This document shows, piece after piece, positions 27,236 to 36,900 of a stretch of DNA of 64,000 nt. The notes under the pieces are model-generated. The model was not told where the DNA came from and ran no database searches. It was given only the letters and a program-made list of their open reading frames with translations. Made by a program: the position numbers and the translations under genes. The DNA is from Lachnospiraceae bacterium (lineage in GTDB: Bacteria > Bacillota > Clostridia > Lachnospirales > Lachnospiraceae). How positions within the stretch are numbered: position 1 is the stretch's first letter; the number at the start of each line of letters is the position of its first letter. The DNA lies in contig JAFVXW010000046.1 of assembly GCA_017500935.1 (NCBI GenBank), positions 62,001 through 126,000 of the forward strand, written 5' to 3'.

Positions 27236-27271
27236 AAAAAAGCGGAAGCATTGTCACACTCCCACTTTTTT
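27236..27271 (-). terminator. Terminator after the ABC permease gene
   Basis: Minus-strand stem AAAAAGTGGGAG / CTTCCGCTTTTTT with two G-U pairs and a 10 nt loop, ending in a T run; between the permease stop (27303) and eno. Confidence 0.65.
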
Positions 27272-27302
27272 CCTCTTTCAGTATATGTATCTTACCATAT
27301 TT

Positions 27303-29549
27303 TCATTCTGTTTTGGCAGCATTTTTTAACCGTTCGATCAAAAAATCCGGCACTTTTTCTTTCAGCAGATTCATATGCGGCAGATCCAGTCTTTTTTGTT
27401 TGCCGGATGCCGACAGATGAACCTGAATATCCACTGCCTCCAAAAAATCATCATAGCGGTGAATCGTGGAATCTGTCACCTCCACCAGATCCTGAGGATA
27501 CAATGCCTCCAGCATGGCCGCAATCTCATCCGGTTCCGAAACGGTTACGATAATACTCTGTTCTGCCACTGTCGTTACTTTTTCATCAACCAGCTGCAGG
27601 GCATTGTCCTCTTTCTTCTCATAATAATAGTAATCCACAGAAATACTCTCAATATCCTCCGCCGAAAGTGCATGTTTTTCCCAGACAGGAATCCCGTTTT
27701 GTGCGATCAGATCAATTGTCTTTTCAAAACTTTCATACACCGGATATTCCCAATAACACAGGTTGCTGCCGGATTTTAAAGGATTCGGGATGGAAAAGCT
27801 TAAAACACCTTTGGGAAGCTGTGTGGAGATCAGTGTATAATCATAATCCCGCATTTCTTCCGCAAATGCCTGATACAAAACATCCTTGTCCATCGTATAC
27901 AGATACTCGGAAATACCGTTATTGTATATGATCTTCATCTGATTCAAGGCATCTGCAAAACTCTCACCCAAAAGCTGACACCGCATCTTCTGATAAGCCT
28001 CATCCCGCATCACTGTATTGATCTGCTCTGTCATCTGCATGGCATCGCTGTAAAATTTCCGGTATACTTCGCGTCCGTTATGCAGCTTGTAACGGACGAT
28101 CCAGGTATGAAAATCCGTACCTTCTTCATAGTATCTTCCGTAGTCTTCCCCCTGTGTCTTTATATTTTCCACATAATCCTGCGCCATATCCGCCACCGCC
28201 TGTATGGTATCAGGATCACCGGAATTCATCTCCTGCAAAAGAAGATTAGACAGATCCATTCTGGAACCGTCAAAGGGTTCCCGGTAATAACGGCTCACGC
28301 CGCTGTAATCATGCTGAATCGTAACAGCCACCGCTTTTATCCGGTCTGTTTCCGGAACATAATGATCATATCCTGTCAGATCATAACAAAATACCGCCAG
28401 TACCGCTGCTGACAAAACACCTGAAAGTGCCAGTGAAAATACCTTTTTAAAAATTGCGCGCAGATCACGCTCATAGATCAGCTGTATCACCGCATGTCCA
28501 AACACAAGACCGGCAAGGGCACCTGCCCACAAAAACAGCATAGAATCGCCTGCCCAGATGCTGACAAGCATGCCTAATGCAATGGAAAAAGGTACCGTAA
28601 GTGCAAAACGGATCCACCCTTTGGCCCCTTTAAAAGCAATGGCATAACCATAACTTTCTGTTTTTCTTCTGCGATACAGAATATAGGCGCAAAGCCCCCA
28701 GACACCTGCCATCGCAGCCATGATCAGAATCTGAATTCCTACTCCTGCATAAACGGACAGATTTTCTCCATAGGGACTGCCGTAAAGATTACCGTTACTG
28801 TAGCCTGTATTGCTGATAAACTCTGCCGCATTGGCCAGCGGAGTCAGATAAGGCCGCTGCATCATCCTTTCACTTTCCGCACTGCAGAAAGTCATAAAAT
28901 AATTGGATTTGAGCTGATTGACCAGCAGACGCATCAGCGGTTCATAGGAAAAAAATACCGTACAGCCAAGCAGCGCTGTCAGTACGTTTCCTGTCAGCAC
29001 CACTGCCAGCAGGGCCACCTGATAAATTGCTGTAAACATCAGCATATTCACGACCCACGCAAGAATAAGCTGCAGTATGCTTCCAAAGGTTACCACGCCA
29101 AATCCGGCTCCCACCAGAATACAGCATATTTCTGCCAGCAGATACGCCGTTCCAAACACGATGATTCCGTTTCCCATGATCATCAGATAACGCTTTCCGT
29201 TGGATACGGGAACGCTCATATAAAGATCCGTCTTTTTTCTGCTGTAGAGCCAGGAAAATCCCTGTACTGCAAACAGCACCGCAAAAATGCAGCTCAAAAC
29301 CAGAACTTCTTCCGAAAATCCGCACATATGTAAAAACAGATTCTTCTGGTTTTGCTCCCAGATCATAATATCTGCTGCAGACATACCGTTTGCGATTTCT
29401 TCCTGAATGCTGCTGTAGTTTCTGGTCAGATTGATCGCAGCTGTCACCGGCAGAAATAAAAAGGCCATCACAAAACACAAAAGAAAGGTCCAGCTTCTGC
29501 GCTTACAGTTTTCCAGCCATTTAGCCAAGTACAATTTTTTTGATGTCAT
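27303..29549 (-). CDS. ABC transporter permease (ABC-2-like) of the GntR-linked cassette
   Basis: 748 aa membrane protein. It starts at ATG 29549 with GGAGG 9 nt upstream and overlaps the ATPase gene by 29 bp; longer readings upstream are not supported. The N-terminal half (about 20-370) holds many hydrophobic segments (FLLCFVMAFLFLPV, AVLFAVQGFSWLY, GNVLTALLGCTVFF). After one more membrane segment near residue 385 a large C-terminal soluble domain follows (about 400-748), rich in charged residues. Such ABC-2-like permeases partnered with YtrB-type ATPases are implicated in envelope stress or antibiotic response. Substrate unknown. Confidence 0.8.
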   Translation of the reverse strand: MTSKKLYLAKWLENCKRRSWTFLLCFVMAFLFLPVTAAINLTRNYSSIQEEIANGMSAADIMIWEQNQKNLFLHMCGFSEEVLVLSCIFAVLFAVQGFSWLYSRKKTDLYMSVPVSNGKRYLMIMGNGIIVFGTAYLLAEICCILVGAGFGVVTFGSILQLILAWVVNMLMFTAIYQVALLAVVLTGNVLTALLGCTVFFSYEPLMRLLVNQLKSNYFMTFCSAESERMMQRPYLTPLANAAEFISNTGYSNGNLYGSPYGENLSVYAGVGIQILIMAAMAGVWGLCAYILYRRRKTESYGYAIAFKGAKGWIRFALTVPFSIALGMLVSIWAGDSMLFLWAGALAGLVFGHAVIQLIYERDLRAIFKKVFSLALSGVLSAAVLAVFCYDLTGYDHYVPETDRIKAVAVTIQHDYSGVSRYYREPFDGSRMDLSNLLLQEMNSGDPDTIQAVADMAQDYVENIKTQGEDYGRYYEEGTDFHTWIVRYKLHNGREVYRKFYSDAMQMTEQINTVMRDEAYQKMRCQLLGESFADALNQMKIIYNNGISEYLYTMDKDVLYQAFAEEMRDYDYTLISTQLPKGVLSFSIPNPLKSGSNLCYWEYPVYESFEKTIDLIAQNGIPVWEKHALSAEDIESISVDYYYYEKKEDNALQLVDEKVTTVAEQSIIVTVSEPDEIAAMLEALYPQDLVEVTDSTIHRYDDFLEAVDIQVHLSASGKQKRLDLPHMNLLKEKVPDFLIERLKNAAKTE

Positions 29550-30426
29550 AGCCGTGTACCTCCGTTTCGCTGATAAAAATTTCCTCCAAAGATAAAGGCA
29601 GCACTTCATAAAACAGACAGTCTGCCGCCGCAAACACCGCGATCGTCTCTTCTCTGGTTCCTCTTACCGTCAGTGTCATAAGAGAACCTCTTCTGTCACA
29701 TCTGACCACATCCAGACTTGCCAAAACATTTGCCTCCTGGGCTTTATCCGAAATGACACACTGCACCTTCTGGATATTTAACTTCATCTCTTCCAGATCT
29801 TTTGATAAAAGGACGCCGCCCTGATGCAGAAGTCCCACATGGTCACAGATATCCTCCAGCTCCCGCAGGTTATGGGAGGCAATGATAGGCGTAAAGGCAC
29901 GCTCCTCCATCTCCTGTGCAAAAATACTCTTCACGCTCTGGCGCATCACCGGATCAAGACCGTCAAAGGTTTCATCGCACAAAAGATATCTGGTGTTGGA
30001 GCAAATACCGGCAATGATCGCCAGCTGCTTTTTCATGCCTTTTGAAAATGTGGAGATCCGCCGTCTGCTCTCCAGTCCAAAACGGCTTAAATACAGGTAA
30101 TACCGCTCCCTGTCAAACTCTCTGTAAACACTGCTGTAATACTTCTGCATGTCCTTTGGCGTGGCATTTAAAAAGAAATAGGGCTCATCTGCGATAAAAA
30201 ACAGCCTTGCCTTGGCATGCATGTTGTCATAAACCGGCAGATTATCCACCAGCACAATACCGTCATCGGGCTTTAAGACACCGGCCATCATACGCAGCAC
30301 GGTACTTTTTCCCGCACCGTTGGTGCCGATCAGTCCAAATACACTGTTTTCCTTTATCGTCATGCTGATCCCTCTGGCCGCATTGATGCCATCAAAGGAT
30401 TTCGTCAGGTTTTTTGCTTCAATCAT
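29521..30426 (-). CDS. ABC transporter ATP-binding protein (YtrB-like)
   Basis: 301 aa from ATG at 30426 (GGGGAGGA SD; the upstream in-frame extension overlaps the GntR gene and is dropped). Walker A GTNGAGKSTV, the signature-region variant TFSKGMKKQLAI, Walker B LLCDETFDGLDP and the switch His in IASHNLRELEDICDHVG are all present, so it should be an active ATPase. A C-terminal extension after about residue 215 is typical of ABC-2 exporters. It overlaps the GntR stop by 8 bp and the permease start by 29 bp. Confidence 0.95.
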   Translation of the reverse strand: MIEAKNLTKSFDGINAARGISMTIKENSVFGLIGTNGAGKSTVLRMMAGVLKPDDGIVLVDNLPVYDNMHAKARLFFIADEPYFFLNATPKDMQKYYSSVYREFDRERYYLYLSRFGLESRRRISTFSKGMKKQLAIIAGICSNTRYLLCDETFDGLDPVMRQSVKSIFAQEMEERAFTPIIASHNLRELEDICDHVGLLHQGGVLLSKDLEEMKLNIQKVQCVISDKAQEANVLASLDVVRCDRRGSLMTLTVRGTREETIAVFAAADCLFYEVLPLSLEEIFISETEVHGYDIKKIVLG

Positions 30427-30787
30427 GTGTGTTTTCCTCCCCTGCCAGCCTGTCAATCAGTTCTTTTTTGGTAATGCCAAACTCTGCCGCCTCTTTTGCC
30501 AATATATCCAGTCGTGCCAGTATCTCCTCCCGGCGTACCCTGCGCAGACTGTCATCATAAGCCACAAAATTTCCTCTTCCTTTGACCGTATAGATAAATC
30601 CGGTCCGTTCCAGCTCGCTGTACGCCCTCTGTATGGTATTGGGGTTGATGGACAGCTCCACCGCCAGATTTCTGACAGAAGGCATTTTGGTATTGGGTTC
30701 CAATACCCCCTTTAAGATCAATGTCTGAAACTTATCCACGATCTGCTCATACAGGGGTCTTGTATCCCGATAATCCAGTATGATCAT
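30419..30787 (-). CDS. GntR-family repressor, YtrA subfamily
   Basis: 122 aa. N-terminal winged helix-turn-helix (YEQIVDKFQTLILKGVLEP, MPSVRNLAVELSINPNTIQRAY, ERTGFIYTVKGRGNFVA) plus only a short helical dimerisation tail of about 45 residues, which defines the YtrA subfamily. These regulators repress the ABC operon they head, often responding to cell-envelope stress. Here it is the first gene of regulator-ATPase-permease, with a candidate operator at 30856-30880. ATG at 30787 follows AAAGGAG. Confidence 0.94.
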   Translation of the reverse strand: MIILDYRDTRPLYEQIVDKFQTLILKGVLEPNTKMPSVRNLAVELSINPNTIQRAYSELERTGFIYTVKGRGNFVAYDDSLRRVRREEILARLDILAKEAAEFGITKKELIDRLAGEENTHD

Positions 30788-30855
30788 GGCGCTCCTTTCT
30801 CACAAAACAGGTATCGTGCGGCAGCGGGCTGCCGTACGGACGCCGCAATGTATTA

Positions 30856-30880
30856 AGTGTACTAATCATATTCATACACT
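30856..30880. promoter_or_regulatory. Candidate GntR/YtrA operator
   Basis: Palindromic half-sites AGTGTA (30856-30861) and TACACT (30875-30880) separated by 13 bp, about 70 bp upstream of the GntR start. The minus-strand TACACT formed by the left half could serve as -10. Binding is inferred from symmetry and location. Confidence 0.5.
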
Positions 30881-30886
30881 CATATT

Positions 30887-30918
30887 AAAAAAGAAGCCGG
30901 CTGCTGTCAACCGGCTTC
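30887..30918 (-). terminator. Terminator after gpmI
   Basis: GAAGCCGG (30893-30900) / CCGGCTTC (30911-30918), 10 nt loop, followed by TTTTTT on the minus strand (30887-30892); 31 bp after the gpmI stop. Confidence 0.9.
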
Positions 30919-30949
30919 CAAAAAGCTTAAGAATTTTTTCTGTTTTTTA

Positions 30950-32494
30950 TTATTTTTCGATCAGCAGAGATTTGCCGGTCATTTCAACAGGCTGTTCTTT
31001 GCCCATGATCTGGATCAGGGTGGGAACGATATCTGCCAGGCATCCGCCTTCTCTTAAAGTGTAGTTCTCATCGTAGTTAACCAGAATGAAAGGAACGGGA
31101 TTGGTGGTATGAGCGGTGAAAGGTGCGCCGGTCTCATAGTCCATCAGCTGTTCTGCGTTGCCGTGGTCAGCACAGATAAACATAACGCCGCCAACTTCCT
31201 TCAGCGCTTCCACAGCCTTGCCTACACATTCATCAACTGCTTCCACAGCCTTCACTGCAGCTTCTTCCACACCGGTATGACCAACCATATCAGGGTTTGC
31301 AAAGTTGATGATGATCACATCGTAATTTTCAGACTTGATCGCTTCGGTGAGCTTATCGCATACTTCGTATGCGCTCATTTCAGGCTTTAAATCGTAGGTA
31401 GCAACATCCTTAGGGGAGTTAACCAGGATTCTGTCTTCGCCTTCATTGGGAGCTTCCACGCCGCCGTTGAAGAAGAAGGTTACATGTGCATACTTTTCGG
31501 TTTCAGCGATACGGGCCTGCTTTAAGCCGTTAGCAGCCAGCCATTCGCCAAAGGTATTGGTAACTGCGATCTTGTGGAATGCAACTTCCTTGTTGGGAAT
31601 GGTAGGATCGTAATCGGAGAAGCAAACATATACCAGATCCAGTCTCTTTTCTCTGTCAAAGCCTGCAAAATCATTGTCGCAGAATGCGCGGGTGATTTCT
31701 CTTGCACGGTCAGGACGGAAGTTGAAGAATACTACGGAATCGCCATCCTTAATGGTAGCAACGGGAGCGCCGTTTTCTACTACAACGGTGGGTTTTACAA
31801 ATTCGTCAGTTTCTTCTCTGTCATAGGATTCCTGAATGCCTGCAGGACCGCTGACTGCGGTAAGACCTTCGCCCTTGGTCAGTGCTGCGTATGCCTTCTC
31901 TACTCTGTCGTAGTTGTTGTCTCTGTCCATTGCATAGTAACGGCCCATCACGGATGCAACCTTACCGGAGCCGATTTCCTGCATCTTAGCTTCCAGCTCT
32001 TCCACATAACCCTTACCGGATGCAGGGGGAGTGTCACGGCCGTCTAAGAAGCAGTGTACGTATACCTTGTCCAGATTGTTTCTCTTAGCCAGTTCCAGAA
32101 TACCGTAAATATGGGTATTGTGGCTGTGTACGCCGCCGTCGGAAACCAGACCGAACATATGCAGTGCGGAATCGTTCTTTTTGCAGTTCTCAACTGCCTT
32201 TAAAAGGGCAGGATTTTCAAAGAAAGTGCCGTCCTGGATTTCCTTGGTGATTCTGGTCAGCTCCTGATATACAATGCGGCCTGCGCCCATATTTAAGTGA
32301 CCAACTTCAGAGTTGCCCATCTGTCCTTCGGGAAGACCAACTGCCATACCGCTTGCATTGCCCTTTACAAAAGGATATTTGTTCATCAGATCGCACATAA
32401 CGGGTGTCTTTGCCTCATAAACCGCATTGTGCTCTGTTTTTTCATTCAGACCATAACCGTCTAAGATCATCAAAACAACAGGTTTTTTGCTCAT
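30950..32494 (-). CDS. gpmI: 2,3-bisphosphoglycerate-independent phosphoglycerate mutase
   Basis: 514 aa Mn-dependent enzyme interconverting 3- and 2-phosphoglycerate. Alkaline-phosphatase-like core with VLMILDGYGL (metal Asp) and the catalytic serine in GQMGNSEVGHLNMGAGR, an inserted phosphotransferase domain (CFLDGRDTPP), and C-terminal metal ligands in NFANPDMVGHTG and CADHGNAEQL. Apparently monocistronic with its own promoter (32599-32627) and terminator. AAGGAG precedes ATG at 32494. Confidence 0.98.
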   Translation of the reverse strand: MSKKPVVLMILDGYGLNEKTEHNAVYEAKTPVMCDLMNKYPFVKGNASGMAVGLPEGQMGNSEVGHLNMGAGRIVYQELTRITKEIQDGTFFENPALLKAVENCKKNDSALHMFGLVSDGGVHSHNTHIYGILELAKRNNLDKVYVHCFLDGRDTPPASGKGYVEELEAKMQEIGSGKVASVMGRYYAMDRDNNYDRVEKAYAALTKGEGLTAVSGPAGIQESYDREETDEFVKPTVVVENGAPVATIKDGDSVVFFNFRPDRAREITRAFCDNDFAGFDREKRLDLVYVCFSDYDPTIPNKEVAFHKIAVTNTFGEWLAANGLKQARIAETEKYAHVTFFFNGGVEAPNEGEDRILVNSPKDVATYDLKPEMSAYEVCDKLTEAIKSENYDVIIINFANPDMVGHTGVEEAAVKAVEAVDECVGKAVEALKEVGGVMFICADHGNAEQLMDYETGAPFTAHTTNPVPFILVNYDENYTLREGGCLADIVPTLIQIMGKEQPVEMTGKSLLIEK

Positions 32495-32598
32495 GTTTTT
32501 TCTCCTTCATGAATTCATTTTGTATAATCGGAAAATTCCTGTTCTGCAGGCATTCTCCGCAGTTTCCATCTGTATACGGCTTTCACCGTCCACGAAAA

Positions 32599-32627
32599 AT
32601 TATACACGTTTTTAAATTGCCGCGCAA
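32599..32627 (-). promoter_or_regulatory. Predicted gpmI promoter
   Basis: Minus-strand -35 TTGCGC (32622-32627), 17 bp spacer, -10 TATAAT (32599-32604). This leaves a leader of about 95 nt before gpmI. Confidence 0.6.
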
Positions 32628-32695
32628 CATAGATTTTGCTCATTTTCCCGCAAAAATGCCCATATATTGTATTTTTGAAGATACATATGTCTGTC

Positions 32696-32723
32696 TTGCT
32701 TTTTTGACAGAAAATGGTACAAT
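32696..32723 (+). promoter_or_regulatory. Predicted promoter of the CDF transporter gene
   Basis: Plus-strand -35 TTGCTT (32696-32701), 16 bp spacer, -10 TACAAT (32718-32723), 33 bp before the ATG, divergent from gpmI. Confidence 0.55.
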
Positions 32724-32756
32724 CATAGGAAAACTTTGTCACAGGAGGGTATCTTT

Positions 32757-33923
32757 ATGATCTCTTTTTTTGCAAAACGCTTCATTAAAAATTATGAGGA
32801 CACGCAGTCTCCTGCCGTGCGCCAGGCATACGGCAAGCTCTGCGGCATCGCCGGTATCATTCTGAATCTGTTTTTGTTTGCGGGCAAATTTCTTGCCGGA
32901 CTGATCGGCAATTCCATTGCCATCACCGCAGATGCCTTCAACAACCTGTCAGATGCCGGCTCTTCTGTCATCACACTGATCGGCTTTCAGCTAAGCGGAA
33001 AGGACCCTGATCCCAACCATCCCTTCGGTCACGGACGTCTTGAATACTTTTCGGGTCTTGGCGTTTCCGCGATCATCCTGTTAATGGCCTTTGAGCTGTT
33101 AAAAACTTCTTTTGACAAAATCCTGCATCCATCAGAGCTGACCTTCGATCCGCTGGTATTATGTATTCTGATCGCTTCCATCGCAGTCAAATTTTATATG
33201 TATCTGTACAATAAAGACTTCGGTACCCGTATCAGCAGCGGCGCCATGCAGGCAACCGCCTCCGACTGTATCAGCGACTGCGCCGCAACCGCAGTGGTAC
33301 TGATCGCCACTTTGGTACAGCATTTTGCAGGTATTTCCATCGACGGCTGGTGCGGTCTGGCAGTCGGCCTTATGATCGGCCGCGCAGGTATCAGCGCTGC
33401 CATGGAAACCATAAATCCCCTGCTTGGCCAGCCGCCGGAAGCAGAATTTGTAGAACGCATCGAAACCATCGTCCTTTCCGATCCGCAGGTTCTTGGCATC
33501 CATGATCTTGTTGTGCACAATTACGGACCCGGACGGACCATGATTTCCTTACATGCAGAGGTTTCCGCTTCCGGCGACATTCTTGCACTGCATGACATGA
33601 TCGACAATGTGGAACGTACTTTGCAGAAAGAACTCAAATGTGATGCCGTGATCCATATGGATCCTATTGTCTGTGATGATGACCAGACTCAGGCACTCCG
33701 GGAACAGATCACAGCTATTGTACACCGTATGTCTCCTCAGGCAACCCTGCATGATTTCCGTATGGTAAAAGGACCCACACACACCAATGTGATCTTTGAT
33801 GTCTGTGTACCTTTCGGATTCCATTTACGCGATGATCAGATCATAAGTCATCTGGGCGAACAGATCCACAAACTGGATCCCAGTTATTTTTCCGTTATTA
33901 CTGTTGACAAAAGCTATATATAA
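32757..33923 (+). CDS. Cation diffusion facilitator (CDF) family transporter
   Basis: 388 aa from ATG at 32757 (ACAGGAGGG SD); seven upstream in-frame codons are excluded. The N-terminal half has the CDF transmembrane bundle with the metal-binding ADAFNNLSDAG (helix II) and SDCISDCAAT (helix V), both carrying the paired Asp residues of the transport site. HPFGHGRLEYFSGL is the conserved cytoplasmic signature. The C-terminal cytoplasmic dimerisation domain follows (about 215-300) plus roughly 90 further residues that look like a second ferredoxin-like unit. Likely exports Zn2+, Mn2+ or Fe2+; specificity not decided. Own terminator follows. Confidence 0.94.
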   Translation: MISFFAKRFIKNYEDTQSPAVRQAYGKLCGIAGIILNLFLFAGKFLAGLIGNSIAITADAFNNLSDAGSSVITLIGFQLSGKDPDPNHPFGHGRLEYFSGLGVSAIILLMAFELLKTSFDKILHPSELTFDPLVLCILIASIAVKFYMYLYNKDFGTRISSGAMQATASDCISDCAATAVVLIATLVQHFAGISIDGWCGLAVGLMIGRAGISAAMETINPLLGQPPEAEFVERIETIVLSDPQVLGIHDLVVHNYGPGRTMISLHAEVSASGDILALHDMIDNVERTLQKELKCDAVIHMDPIVCDDDQTQALREQITAIVHRMSPQATLHDFRMVKGPTHTNVIFDVCVPFGFHLRDDQIISHLGEQIHKLDPSYFSVITVDKSYI

Positions 33924-33951
33924 GCATAAAAAAACTTCACAGCAAACACAC

Positions 33952-33983
33952 AAAAAAGAATCGCAGACTGCGATTCTTTTTTT
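33952..33983. terminator. Bidirectional terminator between CDF gene and FtsX-like gene
   Basis: Perfect inverted repeat AAAAAAGAATCGCAG / CTGCGATTCTTTTTT with almost no loop, between two convergent genes. The A and T runs on both sides allow use from either direction. Confidence 0.92.
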
Positions 33984-33987
33984 GTGT

Positions 33988-36900
33988 TTACTCTACGCTC
34001 TTTAAAGATTCCACCATATCGATCTTTTTCAGTTTAAAGTGCATAACGCCGTTAACGATCAGGGAGAACAGCACCGTAAAGCCTGCCGCGATCAGATAGC
34101 TGGGCGGATCAATGTTTCTTCCGAACATACACATATCAACTTCTACCGTTACGATGATGAACCGATGCATGATCTTTCCCATCAAAAATCCTGCCACGAC
34201 GCCGATCAGCGTCAGCAATATATTTTCACGGTATACATAGGCACTGACCTCATGGTCAAAAAAGCCCAGCACTTTTAAGGTGGCCATTTCCCTCTTGCGT
34301 TCATTGATGTTGATGTTGTTCAGATTATAAAGCACCACAAACGCCAAAAGTCCTGCCGAAATGATCAGCACCAAAATGACTGCATCCAGTGCTGTCAGCA
34401 TATGTTCCAGCTGTCCCATGACCGTTCTGGTATAGCTGACTGATAAAACACCTTCGTATTCCAAAAGTCGTTCTCCGACCTCTTCTATTCTGTCTTCCGT
34501 CATTTTGGGCATCTGTACCATAAATTCATCATAAACAGGTTCTTTGCCAAAGACTTCCTCATAGCAATCCGGCGTCATATACAGAAAATGAGACATATAA
34601 TTTTCACAGATCTGTGTTACCGGAATCTGATACAGCCGACCGTCCTCATCCTCCACAGGCAGATACTCATTACGCCCGACATGTAAAAGATTCATGATCT
34701 TTTCAGCCGCGATCACGCCCTCATCCTGCAAAAGCCATGTTTCATGGGTATTTCTGTCACGGAATGTCATAAACTCTGAAAACCCTTCCACATCCTCCGG
34801 CACGATCACATACAGCGTATGCTCTTTTTTGCCGTCCAGAACCGTCAGCGTCTGCATCAGCACAGACGCATAATTCTCCACATCATCACTTTCATCCATG
34901 GCAGTACGGAGTACGTCTTTTTCTTCATCAGAAAACTCATCTTCACCGATCAACATAACATCATAGTGCTGCAGCTGCTCATACTGCAGTGTGGCAATTC
35001 CCATAATAGAATCGGAAATACCGTATCCGGTGATGATCAGACCCATGCAGCCGCTGATACCAAATACCGTCATAAACACGCGTTTTTTATAGCGCATCAT
35101 ATTGCGGATCGTAGATTTCCAGCTAAAACTGAGTCTGTTCCAGATAAAGGGAAGATATTCCAGAAGTACCCTTTTTCCTTCCTTGGGCGCAGGCGGACGC
35201 ATCAGCACCGCAGGTGTTGCATCCAGAGATCTGCTGCATGCTGCCCAGGTCGCGCCAACCGTACTTAAAAGTGCCAGCCCTGTTGCTGCAAGTCCGTGAG
35301 AAATCTGGTACGGAAGCATCATTTCATTCATATGAACATACATGATACCATAGGCATCAATAATAACATAGGGAATGATCTTTTCTCCGATGAGAATACC
35401 CAGAACACTGCCGCCAATCGTTGCATACACGGCATATTTAATGTACTTGGATGCAATAGCCGCCTTGCTGTATCCCAGTGCCTGCAAAGTACCGATCTGG
35501 GTACGTTCCTCTTCCACCATACGCGTCATAGTGGTCAGACAGATCAAAGCTGCGATCAGAAAGAACAGCGCCGGAAATACTTTTGCAATATTGGCAATAC
35601 GCTGTGCATTATCGCTGTAACCTGCATGCTCCGGCAGACTGTTTCGGTCTTCTACCGTCCATTCGGCCATTTCAATCTCTTCGATCTCTTTCTGTGCATC
35701 CGCAATTTTTTGTTCGGCATCCGCAATTTCTTCTTCTGCTTCTCTCTTGCCGTCTTCGTATTCTGTTTTACCGTCTGCAAGCTCCTGCTTACCGTCTGCA
35801 AGTTCTTTTTGCGCATCAGCAATCTCAGCTTCTGCATCTGCAATTTCCTTCCATCCGTCAGCAATCTTTTTTTCACCGTCTGCGATCTGCTGTCTGGCAT
35901 CTTCCAATTCGGCCTTGCCATCCTCTATTTCCAGACGTGCTTCTTCCAGTGCTGCCTGCGCATCTTCAAGCTCCTTACGGGCATCCTGTACCTTTTTGGC
36001 ATTTTCATCAAAAGCTGCCTGTCCTTCTTCCAGCTGCCTTCTGGCATCTTCCAAAACAGGCTTTTGTGCATCCAGCTGGCGCTGTCCTTCTTCCAGCTGT
36101 GCCTCCATGGCATTCAGTTGGGCCTGCGCCGCATCAAGCTGCATTTTTCCGTCTGCCATCTCTTCCTTTGCTGCATTGAGCTGTGTACGCCCGTCTGAAA
36201 GCTCGGCATATGTTTCTTTTAAAAATTCATAATTACTTTCCAGTCCGCTCAAAACCCAAATGGCATGCAGCTGCTGCCACTGTGGATTGTCCGGCGTTTC
36301 AGGCATCATTTCATACAGATTTTTGATTTCCTGAAGCTTGGCCAGAACCGTATCTGCATCAGCTGATTCTCCAAGTCCTATCTGACTTCCGATTCCTGCC
36401 ATCTGCTGGGAAAAAGCATTTTCTCCTGCGAGCAGTTCCTGTTCCTTTGCTGCAAGAAGCGCTTCAGCGGCATAATATTCATCCCATTTCTCCGCCATCT
36501 GTCTTTTTCCGTCCTCGATCCCGACTCTGCCCTCATCAATTTCTATCTGGGCATGCCGTATCTGACTTTCGCCCTCGTCATATTCCAGCCAGCCGACTCC
36601 AAGATCTGCGCCAGCTTTGGATATTGCATCCTCTGCTTCCAGAATCTGCTTTATCGCATCCGGATATTCCTCATTGAATTTGGCTTCATTTTCCTCAAAT
36701 TCGGCGATACCGTCAGCAAGTTCCTTTTCTCCGTCGGCAAGTTCTGCCTTTGCATCCGCAATTTCTGCCTCTTTTTCCATCAGAAGCTCTTTGTTGTCTG
36801 AAATCTCGATCCATGCATCCGCGATCTCAGCCTCCGCATCTGCAATTTCTTTTTCCGCATCCAAAATTTCCTGCCAGGCTTCTGCCAGTTCTTCATCCGC

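Noticed and set aside
32515-32742. 75-codon minus-strand frame between gpmI and the CDF gene
   Set aside because: AT-rich leader sequence that spans the predicted promoters; no SD and no similarity to any family I recognise.
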